Shown: positions 27,718 to 36,398 of the stretch, piece after piece
Layout of the letters: every line of letters starts with the position of its first letter
How positions within the stretch are numbered: the first letter of the stretch is position 1
Assembly: GCF_030646845.1 (NCBI RefSeq)
Contig: NZ_JAUSLE010000028.1
Location: 50,618-114,617, forward strand
Reading direction: 5' to 3'
Origin: Rhodoferax sp.
GTDB taxonomy: Bacteria; Pseudomonadota; Gammaproteobacteria; Burkholderiales; Burkholderiaceae_C
DNA length: 64,000 nt
Notes under the pieces: model-generated
Told to the model about the DNA's origin: nothing
Databases searched by the model: none
What the model saw: the letters and a program-made list of their open reading frames with translations, nothing else
Program-made: the position numbers and the translations under genes

Positions 27718-28740
27718 ATGACTCCATCAATCTCCCGATCAAACACCCCAGTCATCCGGCGCCGCACCTGGTTGACCCTGGCCACAGCACTGGGTCTGGC
27801 GACGCACCACGCGTTCGCCCAGGCCCGCCAACTGCTGCGTATTTCGACGCCAGCCGTCCCGGACGACTGGCACGCCAGGATGTGGACGGTCATGAAAGAG
27901 CAACTGGGAAAAACGGCCCCCGGCCAGTTCGATGTGCAAATCAGCCTGAATGCCTCCCTCTTCAAGCAGGGGGCCGAGCCGGTGGCCATGGCACGCGGCA
28001 ATCTGGAAATGACGACACTGTCAGCCTTTGACATTGCCAAACTCGTGCCGGAATTCTCCATCTTCACCGCCGGCTACGTGATTCGCGACCCGGCCCATTT
28101 GATGAAAGTGTTCAACGGCCCGATTGGTGAAGAGTTGTTCAAGCGGGTCAGCGAGAAGATGGACATCACGGTGCTGGCGCCCCTTTATTACGGCACACGC
28201 CAGCTCAATTTGCGCGAGCGCCGCAACGTCAGAACGCCGGCCGACCTCAAGGGCGTCAAGCTGCGCATGCCCGGCAGCAAGGAGTGGCTGTTTCTGGGCG
28301 AGGCGCTGGGTGCCACGCCGACACCACTGGCGTTTGGCGAGGTCTACCTGGGTCTGCGAACCGGCACCATCGACGCGCAGGACAACCCGCTGCCCACGGT
28401 GAAAAGCGCCAAGTTTTATGAAGTCACCCAACAGATCACGCTCACCGGCCACCTGGTGGATGTGCTGTTCATCGGCGTTTCCAACAAACTGTGGGCCACG
28501 CTGAACGCGGAACAAAAAGGCAGGCTTCAAGGCGCGGCCCAGGCCGCCGCCAGCTACAACAACGAAAAACGCATCGCCGATGAAAACCAGATGGTGGACT
28601 ACTTCAAGCGTCAGGGCTTGAGCGTGACCACGCCGGACGTGGATGCGTTCCGCAAATCGGTGCAGACCACCTACCTCCAGTCCGACTACGCCAAGGTCTG
28701 GCCGAAGGGGCTGCTGGATCGCATCAACGCTACCCGATAG
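27718..28740 (+). CDS. dctP: TRAP transporter solute-binding protein (DctP family)
   Basis: Periplasmic receptor of a tripartite ATP-independent transporter. The 340-residue protein has a signal peptide (RRRTWLTLATALGLATHHAFA) with a twin-Arg-like run. The body has the DctP signature including LYYGTRQLNLRERRNVRTPADLKGVKLRMPGSKEWLFLGEALGATPTPLAFGEVYLGLRTGTIDAQDNPL, whose Arg in KLRMPG binds the carboxylate of the ligand in this family. dctQ starts eight bases after the stop. The substrate is a carboxylate or similar, not identified. Confidence 0.9.
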   Translation: MTPSISRSNTPVIRRRTWLTLATALGLATHHAFAQARQLLRISTPAVPDDWHARMWTVMKEQLGKTAPGQFDVQISLNASLFKQGAEPVAMARGNLEMTTLSAFDIAKLVPEFSIFTAGYVIRDPAHLMKVFNGPIGEELFKRVSEKMDITVLAPLYYGTRQLNLRERRNVRTPADLKGVKLRMPGSKEWLFLGEALGATPTPLAFGEVYLGLRTGTIDAQDNPLPTVKSAKFYEVTQQITLTGHLVDVLFIGVSNKLWATLNAEQKGRLQGAAQAAASYNNEKRIADENQMVDYFKRQGLSVTTPDVDAFRKSVQTTYLQSDYAKVWPKGLLDRINATR

Positions 28741-28748
28741 GCGGCGCC

Positions 28749-29219
28749 ATGTTCCAATTCTTGCGCCAGGGAGCGAATGCCGTCGGAGTCTTGCTGTTCA
28801 CCCTGCTGTTTTTGGTGTTTGTCGTGCAGGTGACGGCGCGCTTCGGCTTCAATCAGCCGCTGGCCTGGACCGATGAGGCCGCCGTCATTCTGTACCTGTG
28901 GGCCATTCTCTGGGGCGCGGCGCTGGTGTGCAAGGACCGGGAAAACGTCGCCTTTGATCTGTTGTACCAACATGCCAGTCCGCAGGTGCAGCGGGCCATG
29001 GCATTGGCCGCTTGCGCCTTGATCGGCGTGCTGGCGGCGTGGGGCCTGCCCGGCTCGCTGGACTACATCTACTTCATGCGACGCGAGTCCACCCCGGTCA
29101 TGGGCCTGCCCTTCAACTGGGTCTTTGCACCCTTTGCGCTGCTGCTGCTGGCACTCACCGTGCGCTACGCCCTGCGCATCTACCGCCTGCTGGGCCGCGA
29201 CTGGCGGAGGCATTTGTGA
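28749..29219 (+). CDS. dctQ: TRAP transporter small permease (DctQ)
   Basis: The small membrane subunit of a TRAP transporter, 156 residues with four hydrophobic segments (GVLLFTLLFLVFVVQV, AAVILYLWAILWGAALV, MALAACALIGVLAAWGL, FAPFALLLLALTVRYAL). The usual FGFNQPLAWTDEAAVILYLW motif is present. Its stop overlaps the GTG start of dctM (GTGA), so translation is coupled. Confidence 0.88.
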   Translation: MFQFLRQGANAVGVLLFTLLFLVFVVQVTARFGFNQPLAWTDEAAVILYLWAILWGAALVCKDRENVAFDLLYQHASPQVQRAMALAACALIGVLAAWGLPGSLDYIYFMRRESTPVMGLPFNWVFAPFALLLLALTVRYALRIYRLLGRDWRRHL

Positions 29220-30514
29220 GCACAGCCCTGATCACCCTGTTGCTGGTGCTGGTGGCAGGCATGCTGCTGCGCGCGCCCATCGCCTTTGCCATGCTGGCCA
29301 GCGGCATTGCCTACCTGGTCGTCAAGGGGCATGACGTGGGGCTGGCCGCCGAGCAAGTGCTCAACGGCCTGTACAACGGTTATGTGCTGCTGGCCGTGCC
29401 GCTGTTTGTGTTTGCCGCCAACCTGATGAACGCCGGCACCATCAGCGAGCGGCTGTTCGAGTTCTCGCGCGTGCTGGTGGGGCGCATGCGCGGCGGGCTG
29501 GCGCAGGTGGACATTCTGGTCAGTGTGATTTTCTCCGGCATGAGTGGCAGCGCCATTGCGGACGCGGCCGGGCCGGGCCTGGTCACCATCAAGCAGATGC
29601 TCAAACACCCGGAATACACACCCGGCTTTGCCGGCGCCGTGGTGGTAGCCAGCGCCACCATCGGCCCGATCATTCCGCCGTCGATCCCGATGGTGATCTA
29701 CGCCCTGGTGTCCGGCACCTCGGTAGGGGCGCTGTTCCTGGGCGGCCTGCTGCCCGGCCTGCTAATCGCCGCGCTGCTGATGGCAGGCGTGCATTTCATT
29801 GCCACCCGGCGCAACATGCCGAAGGATGATCCGATTCCAGCCCGTGACCTGCCCGGCATTCTGCTGCGCGGCTTTCTGCCCTTGACCTTGCCGGTGGTGC
29901 TGCTGGCCGGCATTTACTCCGGTGCCTTCACCCCCACCGAAGCGGCGGCCGTGGCGGCCCTGCACGCCCTGATTCTGGCTGGTGTCGTTTACCGTGCCTT
30001 CACGCCCAAAGCCCTGTTTGTTGTGACGCTGGAGTCGCTGCGTTCCAGCGCGGTCATCACCATGATCATCGCCTCGGCCTACCTGCTGAACTACGCCTTT
30101 GCCACCGAAGGAGTGCCTGGCAACCTGGCGCTGTGGGTGGCCAGCCTGCATTTGGGTCAACTTGAGTTCCTGCTGCTGGTGAACGTGGTGTTTCTGGTGC
30201 TGGGCTGCTTTCTGGACGTCTCGGTCATGCTGCTGGTGTTTGTGCCCATGCTGATCCCGACCGCCAGGCTGCTGGGCATTGACCTAGTGCACTTCGGCGT
30301 GGTGGTGGTGGTCAACATGATGATCGGGCTGATCACCCCGCCGTTTGGCATGCTGCTGTTTGTGACCAATGCGCTCACCGGCATTCCGCTCAAAGACATG
30401 GTGCGCGAAGGCTGGCCATTCACGCTGCTGCTGTTATTGGCGCTGCTGCTGCTGACGCTGTTTCCGCAAATTGTGCTGTGGCTGCCGCAAACCATGGGCT
30501 ACGTGACGGGCTGA
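29216..30514 (+). CDS. dctM: TRAP transporter large permease (DctM)
   Basis: The ion-coupled transport subunit, 432 residues with about twelve hydrophobic segments. It contains FSGMSGSAIADAAGPG and PIIPPSIPMVIYALVSGTSVGALFLGGLLPGLL, two DctM hallmarks, and GAFTPTEAAAVAALHALIL. The start is taken as the GTG at 29216 that overlaps dctQ; the reading frame is open well upstream but overlaps dctQ. With dctP and dctQ it makes a complete three-gene operon. Confidence 0.9.
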   Translation: MSTALITLLLVLVAGMLLRAPIAFAMLASGIAYLVVKGHDVGLAAEQVLNGLYNGYVLLAVPLFVFAANLMNAGTISERLFEFSRVLVGRMRGGLAQVDILVSVIFSGMSGSAIADAAGPGLVTIKQMLKHPEYTPGFAGAVVVASATIGPIIPPSIPMVIYALVSGTSVGALFLGGLLPGLLIAALLMAGVHFIATRRNMPKDDPIPARDLPGILLRGFLPLTLPVVLLAGIYSGAFTPTEAAAVAALHALILAGVVYRAFTPKALFVVTLESLRSSAVITMIIASAYLLNYAFATEGVPGNLALWVASLHLGQLEFLLLVNVVFLVLGCFLDVSVMLLVFVPMLIPTARLLGIDLVHFGVVVVVNMMIGLITPPFGMLLFVTNALTGIPLKDMVREGWPFTLLLLLALLLLTLFPQIVLWLPQTMGYVTG

Positions 30515-30535
30515 TGTGATCCGCCGGGCCCGGTG

Positions 30536-31208
30536 TCACAGGTAGGGCTTGAGCCAGCCCAGTCCGGCTGAGGTGCTACCGGCCTGCATCCCTCTCACAG
30601 GCCGGTACTCACAACCGACCCAGCCGGCATAGCCCAACTCGTCCAGCACCGAGAACAGGTACGGGTAGTTGAGTTCGCCCAGATCGGGCTCGTGCCGCTC
30701 CGGCACCCCCGCAATCTGGATATGGCCGACGCGGCCGCTCGGCAGGTATTGGCGCAGTTTCATCGCCACGTCACCTTCCGCGATCTGGCAGTGGTACAAG
30801 TCCATCTGCACCTTGAGGTTGGGCGCACCCACTTCTTGCACGATCTCATGCGCATGGTCCTGGCGGTTCAGAAAGAAGCCCGGCATGTCGCGAGTGTTGA
30901 TTGGCTCGATCAACACGTCAACCCCCTGCTTCGCCGCCTGAGCCGCGGCCCGGAATGCAGGCCACACCCCGGGTGCCCACCTCCCACGCCCGCTGAATGG
31001 AGGATTCGTCCGTGCCACCCGGCGGCGCGTTGAACAGGACCTGTTGCAAGCCATGGGCGTTTAGACGGGCCGTCAGTTCTTCCGGCGCCCAGGCGTAGGG
31101 AAACAGATACTCCACCGCCTTGAAACCGTCCCGGGCCGCCGCCTCAAAGCGCTCCAGAAAGGGCAACTCCGGGTACAGCAGGGACAGGTTGGCGGCAAAA
31201 CGGGGCAT
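30536..31208 (-). pseudogene. hyi: Broken hydroxypyruvate isomerase-like gene
   Basis: Two frames make up one hydroxypyruvate isomerase. The first (to about 30918) reads [29 protein letters not shown] and ends in [10 protein letters not shown] followed by a stop. The other frame picks up [53 protein letters not shown] and YRPVRG to 30536. In intact relatives about 40 residues separate CIPGRE from the AAA...GV..LIEPIN helix. Here they are joined directly and out of frame near 30955-30975, so an internal deletion that is not a multiple of three is the likely cause. Total length of 673 bases compares with about 780 for intact genes. Confidence 0.75.
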
Positions 31209-31269
31209 GGCGTAGTTCAGACTTGGAGCGGGGCGCAAAGTGTCGCACAGGCATGGCCAGCGTGCGGCG

Positions 31270-32715
31270 TCAGCCCAGACCCGTCAGCCGCACCGCCAGC
31301 CCCGCCAGCGCGCAGGCCGCAATCACCGGAATGACGCCCAGTTTGTAACGCAGCAGCGCCAGCGCCGCCAGGGCCACCAGGGCCAGTGCCACAAAATCTA
31401 TTTTTGAGGCAAATGTGCCTGCAGCCCCCGTCCTGTATGCGATATGCACTATGAAAAACAGAGCAAGACTGGCAATCACTCCGACCACGGCGGCGGTGAT
31501 GGCGGTCAGCGGTGCGGTGAAGTGCAGCTTGCCATGGGTCGACTCCACCAGCGGGCCGCCCGCCAGAATGAACAGGAAGGACGGCAGGAAGGTAAACCAG
31601 GTCACCACCACCGCGGCCAGTGCCGCCCCCAGAAACAGCGCGTCCGGCCCCAGCACCTGCTTGGCCCAGCCGCCCAAAAAGCCGACAAACGCCACCACCA
31701 TGATCAGCGGGCCGGGTGTGGTTTCACCCAAGGCGAGGCCGTCCATCATCTGCGGCCCGGTCAGCCAGCCAAACTGCTCCACGCCGCCCTGGTACACGTA
31801 GGGCAACACGGCGTATGCGCCGCCAAACGTCAAGAGCGCGGCCTTGGTGAAGAACCAGCCCATTTGGGTCAGCGCCCCTCCCCAGCCCTGCCACGCGACC
31901 AGTGCGCCCATCGGCAGCAACCACAAGGCCGCGCCGATGAGCAGAACCTTGGCCAGACGTGATTTCCTGAAGCGCGCGTGCGGCGGCGTGGGTGTGGCGT
32001 CTCCGATCACAAACGGCGCATGGTCTTGCCCCGCCTGGGCCGCACGCGCCTGCTGGCGCCCGGCATTGCCGCCGGCGGTGTGCCCGCCCGCGTGCCCAAA
32101 CTGCCGAAGCCCCCAGCGCTGGCCGAGCCAGCCGGTCAGCGCCGCCGCCAGCACCACCCACGGAAAAGGCACGTCCAAGAAGGCAATTGCTACAAAACTG
32201 ATAGCTGCTACCGCCCATAACACGGGGGCTGTTGATGGTTTCTTCAATGTCCTGGAGCCAATGCGGTGCACCGCCTGCAGCACGATCGCCGCCACCGCCG
32301 GTTTGATGCCATACAGCAGCCCGGCCACCCACGGCACACTGCCAAAGGCCACATAGATCCAGCTCAAGCCGATCAGAATGAACAGCGAAGGCAGCACAAA
32401 CAGCCCGCCCGCCACCACGCCGCCCCAGGTACGGTGCATCAACCAGCCGATGTAGGTGGCCAGTTGCTGCGCCTCCGGGCCCGGCAGCAGCATGCAGTAG
32501 TTCAACGCATGCAGGAAGCGCTTCTCGGAAATCCAGCGTTTTTCTTCCACCAGCTCGCGGTGCATGATGGCAATCTGCCCGGCCGGCCCGCCGAAGCTGA
32601 TGAACCCCAGGCGGAGCCAGAACTTGAAAGCGTCGAAGAACGACACCACCGGCGCCGCCTGCTGACTTGACGTGACACCGGCAGCGATCGTTTTGCTGGA
32701 CGGACGCGCGCTCAT
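31270..32715 (-). CDS. chrA: Chromate efflux transporter ChrA with two repeat-derived insertions
   Basis: ChrA exports chromate. The 481-residue long-chain form holds two homologous halves: [56 protein letters not shown], and later [31 protein letters not shown] with [15 protein letters not shown]. Two stretches coded by a dispersed ~55-bp repeat lie in the frame: [16 protein letters not shown] (from 32188-32247) and [18 protein letters not shown] (from 31396-31460). They seem to be tolerated insertions in loop or helix regions. The ATG at 32715 overlaps the chrB stop (ATGA), so chrB-chrA is an operon. Confidence 0.88.
   Translation of the reverse strand: MSARPSSKTIAAGVTSSQQAAPVVSFFDAFKFWLRLGFISFGGPAGQIAIMHRELVEEKRWISEKRFLHALNYCMLLPGPEAQQLATYIGWLMHRTWGGVVAGGLFVLPSLFILIGLSWIYVAFGSVPWVAGLLYGIKPAVAAIVLQAVHRIGSRTLKKPSTAPVLWAVAAISFVAIAFLDVPFPWVVLAAALTGWLGQRWGLRQFGHAGGHTAGGNAGRQQARAAQAGQDHAPFVIGDATPTPPHARFRKSRLAKVLLIGAALWLLPMGALVAWQGWGGALTQMGWFFTKAALLTFGGAYAVLPYVYQGGVEQFGWLTGPQMMDGLALGETTPGPLIMVVAFVGFLGGWAKQVLGPDALFLGAALAAVVVTWFTFLPSFLFILAGGPLVESTHGKLHFTAPLTAITAAVVGVIASLALFFIVHIAYRTGAAGTFASKIDFVALALVALAALALLRYKLGVIPVIAACALAGLAVRLTGLG
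31396..31460 (-). repeat. ~55-bp dispersed repeat, copy C (inside chrA)
   Basis: On the minus strand this reads TTTTTCATAGTGCATATCGC, then ATACAGGACGGGGGCTGCAG and GCACATTTGCCTC. It shares the CATA core and ACGGGGGCTG with the other copies. It is in frame within chrA. Confidence 0.55.
32188..32247 (+). repeat. ~55-bp dispersed repeat, copy D (inside chrA)
   Basis: On the plus strand this reads ATTGCTACAAAACTGATAGC, then TGCTACCGCCCATAACACGG and GGGCTGTTGATGG. It is the best-preserved copy. It is in frame in chrA, in opposite orientation to copy C. Confidence 0.65.
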
Positions 32716-33539
32716 GCCGACTTCCAGGTGTGTTTTTCATCCTGGCCCGCCACCGCATCGCGGCACCAGGCGTACAGGGCGTCGTAAACGGGCATCAGAG
32801 TCTCCAGCATGGCGGCATCTTCGGAGTGGGTGCGCGCCATGCCCAGCGAGACAGCCACCAGGCCGGCGCACTGGGGCGCCAAGTCGAGCCGGTCGGTGTC
32901 GGCACCGCGCACGATCAACGCGAGGCGCAGCAGCGCCGCGTCCTGCGCCAATCCGTAGTGTTTGATGAACGCGTCGAAACTGCACCGCTCGCCCTCATGC
33001 GTGAACAGCGTGCTGGCCACGTGCGGCCCGACGTCGTACGCCATGGCCACTTCGCGCTGCGCCACGGCCGCCACCTGGTCGGTGGGCACATACAGGAATT
33101 GCGCGCCGGCATCGACAAAACGCCGGACCAGCCAGGGACAGGCAATACGGTCGATGCGCGGGCGCTCGCGCGTCACCCAGCGTGTGCCATTGCCCACGGG
33201 TTTGGCCACCAGGGGCAGGGTCTGTTCACGCCACGCTTCGATGCCGCCCTGCAAAAAAGACGCGTTGATGCCGCGCTGGCGCAAGGCCGTCACGGTGCCC
33301 TGGCTCACCTCGTGTCCGTGGATGCAATACACCAGCACCGACGCGACGACCGGCAGCGTCGCCGCCCATTGCGCCACCTGCAAAGGGTCGCGGCGCAAAG
33401 CGCCTGGCAACAGGTACGCGGAGGCATCAAAGGCCTCGTTCTTACGCACATCAACAACCAATGGCGCAACGGGTCCGCGCAATTGCGCAGCGAGCGCGGT
33501 CGGGGAAATGGAATAGGAAGGCGGTTTTGTGGTGTCCAT
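32712..33539 (-). CDS. chrB: Rhodanese-ChrB fusion, chromate resistance protein
   Basis: A 275-residue protein. The N-terminal third is a rhodanese domain (PLVVDVRKNEAFDASAYLLPGALRRDP) with the active Cys in LVYCIHGHEVSQG and a QGGIEAW end. The rest is the ChrB C-terminal domain: TRWVTRERPRIDRIACPWLVRRFVDAGAQFLYVP, then GERCSFDAFIKHYGL. ChrB is usually a chromate-responsive regulator or redox protein for ChrA; here the usual N-terminal DNA-binding part is replaced by rhodanese. The start at 33539 is taken because MDTTKPPSYSI begins the conserved part; the frame upstream is unsupported. Its stop overlaps chrA. Confidence 0.82.
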   Translation of the reverse strand: MDTTKPPSYSISPTALAAQLRGPVAPLVVDVRKNEAFDASAYLLPGALRRDPLQVAQWAATLPVVASVLVYCIHGHEVSQGTVTALRQRGINASFLQGGIEAWREQTLPLVAKPVGNGTRWVTRERPRIDRIACPWLVRRFVDAGAQFLYVPTDQVAAVAQREVAMAYDVGPHVASTLFTHEGERCSFDAFIKHYGLAQDAALLRLALIVRGADTDRLDLAPQCAGLVAVSLGMARTHSEDAAMLETLMPVYDALYAWCRDAVAGQDEKHTWKSA

Positions 33540-33742
33540 AAAAGTCCAATCAAGTTTGCAGCATTTGGACGGGACACCGTCTTGAGACCCTAATAGGCCT
33601 GATGCCGGGGAGCTGACACCCCGACAGGCGAAATGTAGCATAGCGCGTTCAACCCTGCATGACGGCTTGCTCAGCGACCGGCAACACGTGCTGTGACCCA
33701 CGCGTCGGCCGAATTCGGGGCTCTCTGCCAACATAATGTGCC

Positions 33743-34438
33743 ATGAACCCGACACCGCCCCACCCCGACACGCTCCAAGCCACGGCACTGGTTGACAGCG
33801 ACCACCCAGCCGTGCAGGCCTTCGCCCGGGAACACGCCAGCGGCAGCACCGACCGCGAGCGCGCCATCGCCCTGTACTACGCGGTGCGGGACGGCTTTCG
33901 CTACGACCCCTACCGCATTGACCTGTCAGCCGCGGGCATGACGGCCAGTTCGGTCATCGCCGCGGGTTGGGGTTGGTGCGTGCCCAAGGCCACGCTGCTC
34001 ACCGCCGTCTGCCGCGCCGCCGGCATTCCGGCCCGCCTGGGCTTTGCTGACGTGCGCAACCACCTCTCGACCGAACGCATGCGCCAGACCATGAAGACGG
34101 ACGTCTTTGCCTGGCATGGCTACACCGACATCTGGCTCGATGGCGCATGGCGCAAGGCGACGCCGGCTTTCAATGTGCAGCTGTGCGAGAAATTCGGACT
34201 GCTGCCGCTCGAATTTGATGGCACCAGCGATTCGATCTATCACCCGTTTGACCGGGCTGGCAACCGGCACATGGAGTATGTGAAACAGCGCGGCACCTTC
34301 AACGACCTGCCACTCGCGGAAATTGTGGCGACGTTCCGCGAAATTTATGCAAACTGGCTGCCGGGTGGAGACGCCACCAGTCAACTGCAAAGCGCAGACT
34401 TTTCAGCTGATGTGGCCGCTGAAGCCAAACCCGGTTAA
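33743..34438 (+). CDS. Transglutaminase-like cysteine peptidase/amidase domain protein
   Basis: A 231-residue cytoplasmic protein with a transglutaminase-like fold. The catalytic Cys is in GWGWCVPKATLLTAVCRAAGIPARLGFADVRNH, the His in TDVFAWHGYTDIWLDG and the Asp-equivalent region in WRKATPAFN, so the Cys-His part of the triad is intact; the third residue appears to be Asn or Thr in KATPAFN. The substrate is unknown. It stands alone, diverging from chrB-chrA. Confidence 0.75.
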   Translation: MNPTPPHPDTLQATALVDSDHPAVQAFAREHASGSTDRERAIALYYAVRDGFRYDPYRIDLSAAGMTASSVIAAGWGWCVPKATLLTAVCRAAGIPARLGFADVRNHLSTERMRQTMKTDVFAWHGYTDIWLDGAWRKATPAFNVQLCEKFGLLPLEFDGTSDSIYHPFDRAGNRHMEYVKQRGTFNDLPLAEIVATFREIYANWLPGGDATSQLQSADFSADVAAEAKPG

Positions 34439-34477
34439 GCGCCGCCTTGTCAGCACGGCGTTACTGGACGTCACCAA

Positions 34478-35059
34478 TTAGCGCGACAAGGTGTACACCG
34501 AGGTACCCGCCAGCAGGTTAGGCGCGAAACGCACCGTTTTGCCGTCCTGGATGCCGAAGCTGTCCAGCACTTTCAATCCGCTGCGCAGCGCCAGCGCCGC
34601 CAGGTCGGCATGGGTGCCGACGCGGATGTTGGGGGTGTCGTACCACTGGTAGGGCAGGCGGCGCGTCACCGGCATGCGGCCCCGCAGCACGCTCAGGCGG
34701 TTCGGCCAATGCGCAAAATTGGGGAAGGCCACAATGCCAATGCGGCCCACGCGCACGGTTTCACGCAACATCACCTCCGCATTGCGCAGGTGTTGCAGGG
34801 TGTCGATCTGCAGCACCACGTCGAACGAGGCATCGTCAAACAGGTCCAGGCCTTCGTCCAGATTGAGCTGGATGACGTTGACGCCAAGCTTGACGCAGGC
34901 CAGCACGTTGGCGTCATCAATCTCGATGCCGTAACCGGTGCAGTCACGTGTTTTCTGCAAATGCGCCAGCATGGCGCCATCACCGCAGCCCAGATCCAGC
35001 ACGCGCGAGCCCTCGGGCACCAGTCGGGCAATGGCTTCCATCGTCAAAAGATCGCTCAT
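34478..35059 (-). CDS. metW: MetW, methyltransferase-like partner of MetX
   Basis: A 193-residue class I methyltransferase-like protein. It has the S-adenosylmethionine loop [16 protein letters not shown], then [47 protein letters not shown], and the MetW signature [50 protein letters not shown]. In proteobacteria MetW is required with MetX for homoserine acylation. Its ATG overlaps the metX stop by four bases, so the two are co-translated. Confidence 0.93.
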   Translation of the reverse strand: MSDLLTMEAIARLVPEGSRVLDLGCGDGAMLAHLQKTRDCTGYGIEIDDANVLACVKLGVNVIQLNLDEGLDLFDDASFDVVLQIDTLQHLRNAEVMLRETVRVGRIGIVAFPNFAHWPNRLSVLRGRMPVTRRLPYQWYDTPNIRVGTHADLAALALRSGLKVLDSFGIQDGKTVRFAPNLLAGTSVYTLSR

Positions 35060-36225
35060 GGCCGGCCCTCTTTGGCGACGCTATCAAAATAAGAGCGAAC
35101 AACGCCCATATAGCGGGGGTCATCCAGCAAAAAAGCATCATGCCCGTGCGGCGCATCGATCTCGGCGTAGCTGACGTCACGGCGGTTGTCCAGTAGCGCC
35201 TTGACGATCTCACGGCTGCGTTTGGGCGCAAAACGCCAGTCGGTGGTGAAACTCACCAGCAAGAATTTGGCAGTGGCGCGCGCCAGGGCGTGACTCAGGT
35301 CGCCATAGGTGCGGGCCGGGTCAAAGTAGTCGAGTGCCCGGGTGATCAGCAAATAGGTGTTGGCATCAAAGTACTCGGCGAATTTGTCGCCCTGGTAGCG
35401 CAAGTAGCTCTCGATCTGGAACTCCACGTCCTGCGTCGAATACTTGTAACCATCGACGCCGCCTTCCCGCTGCGGTTTGTCCCCCGATTGGGCCAGCACC
35501 GTCTGGCGCAACTTGCGTCCGAACTTCTCGTTCATCACGTCGTCACTCAGGTACGTGATGTGGCCAATCATGCGGGCGATGCGCAAGCCGCGCTTGGGAA
35601 CAACGCCGTGCTCGTAGAAATGCCCGCCATGAAAATCGGGATCGGTCACGATGGCGCGGCGCGCCACTTCGTTGAAGGCAATGTTCTCGGCAGTGAGATT
35701 CGGGGCACTGGCCACCACCACGGCGTGGCGCACGCGATCCGGGTATTGCAGCGTCCAGCTCAGGGCCTGCATGCCGCCCAGACTGCCCCCCATGACGGCA
35801 GCCAGCGTCTGGATGCCAAGAGCGTCCAGCAACCTGGCCTGCGCGTTGACCCAGTCTTCGACGGTGACCACCGGAAAATCGGCGCCATACACCCGACCCG
35901 TGTCCGGGTTCACATGCATCGGGCCGGTGGAGCCGAAGCAGGAACCCAGGTTGTTGACGCCGATAACAAAGAACTTGTTGGTGTCCAGCGGCTTGCCCGG
36001 TCCAATCATGTTGTCCCACCAGCCCTCGGACTTGTCCTGACCGGCATACGTTCCAGCCACATGGTGCGAGGCGTTCAAGGCGTGGCAGATCAGCACGGCA
36101 TTGGATTTGTCGGCATTGAGCGTGCCGTAGGTCTCGAAGCTCAGTGAATAGTCGCGAAGAGTCGCACCGCTTTGCAAAGGCAAGACGGCGGCAAACTGCA
36201 TGGACTGTGGCGTGGCAATCAACAT
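35056..36225 (-). CDS. metX: Homoserine O-acyltransferase MetX
   Basis: MetX makes O-acylhomoserine in the first step of methionine synthesis. The 389-residue alpha/beta hydrolase-fold protein has [25 protein letters not shown], and the nucleophile [16 protein letters not shown]. The Asp and His are in [11 protein letters not shown] and [14 protein letters not shown]. The ATG at 36225 directly follows the T-run of a terminator-like hairpin, so little ribosome binding site remains; the Met at 36201 is an alternative start. The last 20 codons (35077-35136) resemble the dispersed ~55-bp repeat, though the protein still aligns to the family end. A SAM-II riboswitch precedes it. Confidence 0.93.
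   Translation of the reverse strand: MLIATPQSMQFAAVLPLQSGATLRDYSLSFETYGTLNADKSNAVLICHALNASHHVAGTYAGQDKSEGWWDNMIGPGKPLDTNKFFVIGVNNLGSCFGSTGPMHVNPDTGRVYGADFPVVTVEDWVNAQARLLDALGIQTLAAVMGGSLGGMQALSWTLQYPDRVRHAVVVASAPNLTAENIAFNEVARRAIVTDPDFHGGHFYEHGVVPKRGLRIARMIGHITYLSDDVMNEKFGRKLRQTVLAQSGDKPQREGGVDGYKYSTQDVEFQIESYLRYQGDKFAEYFDANTYLLITRALDYFDPARTYGDLSHALARATAKFLLVSFTTDWRFAPKRSREIVKALLDNRRDVSYAEIDAPHGHDAFLLDDPRYMGVVRSYFDSVAKEGRP
35077..35136 (+). repeat. ~55-bp repeat-like segment at the 3' end of metX (copy E)
   Basis: The plus strand reads GCTATCAAAATAAGAGCG, then ACGCCCATATAGCGGGGGTC and a later AGCAAAAAAG. It shares GCTAT, the CCCATA core and GCGGGGG with copy D. The encoded end [13 protein letters not shown] also fits MetX, so descent from the repeat is not proven. 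Confidence 0.4.
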
Positions 36226-36261
36226 AAAAAAACCCGGCAGCGCTAAATGCGGAGCCGGGTT
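36226..36261 (-). terminator. Intrinsic terminator/attenuator just before metX
   Basis: AACCCGGC pairs with GCCGGGTT (8 bp, arms at 36254-36261 and 36231-36238), followed on the minus strand by seven T. The T-run ends one base before the metX ATG, so it can only act as an attenuator of metX, in line with the riboswitch upstream. Confidence 0.8.
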
Positions 36262-36279
36262 ACCTGGTGGGGTAGCGGT

Positions 36280-36350
36280 GGCCGTCTTTAGCTGAACTTC
36301 GAAACTCAAAGGTTTCGGCGCCCGCAATCGAGGATCAAATCGGCGCAAGC
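36280..36350 (-). ncRNA. SAM-II riboswitch (with extra hairpin) upstream of metX
   Basis: The minus strand reads GCGCCGATTTGATCC, then CGATTGCGGGCGCC, then CAGCTAAAGACGGCC. These match the SAM-II consensus outline: P1 GCGCC/GGCGC, the GATTTGA and ATTGC blocks, and the 3' AGCTAAA...GG pseudoknot strand. Between the two halves there is an added stem-loop CGAAAC/GTTTCG (36300-36317). A promoter with -35 TTCGAT (36379-36384), an 18-base spacer and -10 TATACT (36355-36360) puts the transcript start near 36348, at the 5' edge of the aptamer. It sits ahead of an attenuator and metX, the expected target. Confidence 0.8.
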
Positions 36351-36354
36351 GGTT

Positions 36355-36384
36355 AGTATAAATCCAAGTCGAAGTCCGATCGAA
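36355..36384 (-). promoter_or_regulatory. metX promoter
   Basis: On the minus strand TTCGAT and TATACT are 18 bases apart. The predicted start at about 36348 leaves the SAM-II aptamer at the very 5' end of the transcript. Confidence 0.5.
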
Positions 36385-36398
36385 CAAAGGGAGTCCCC

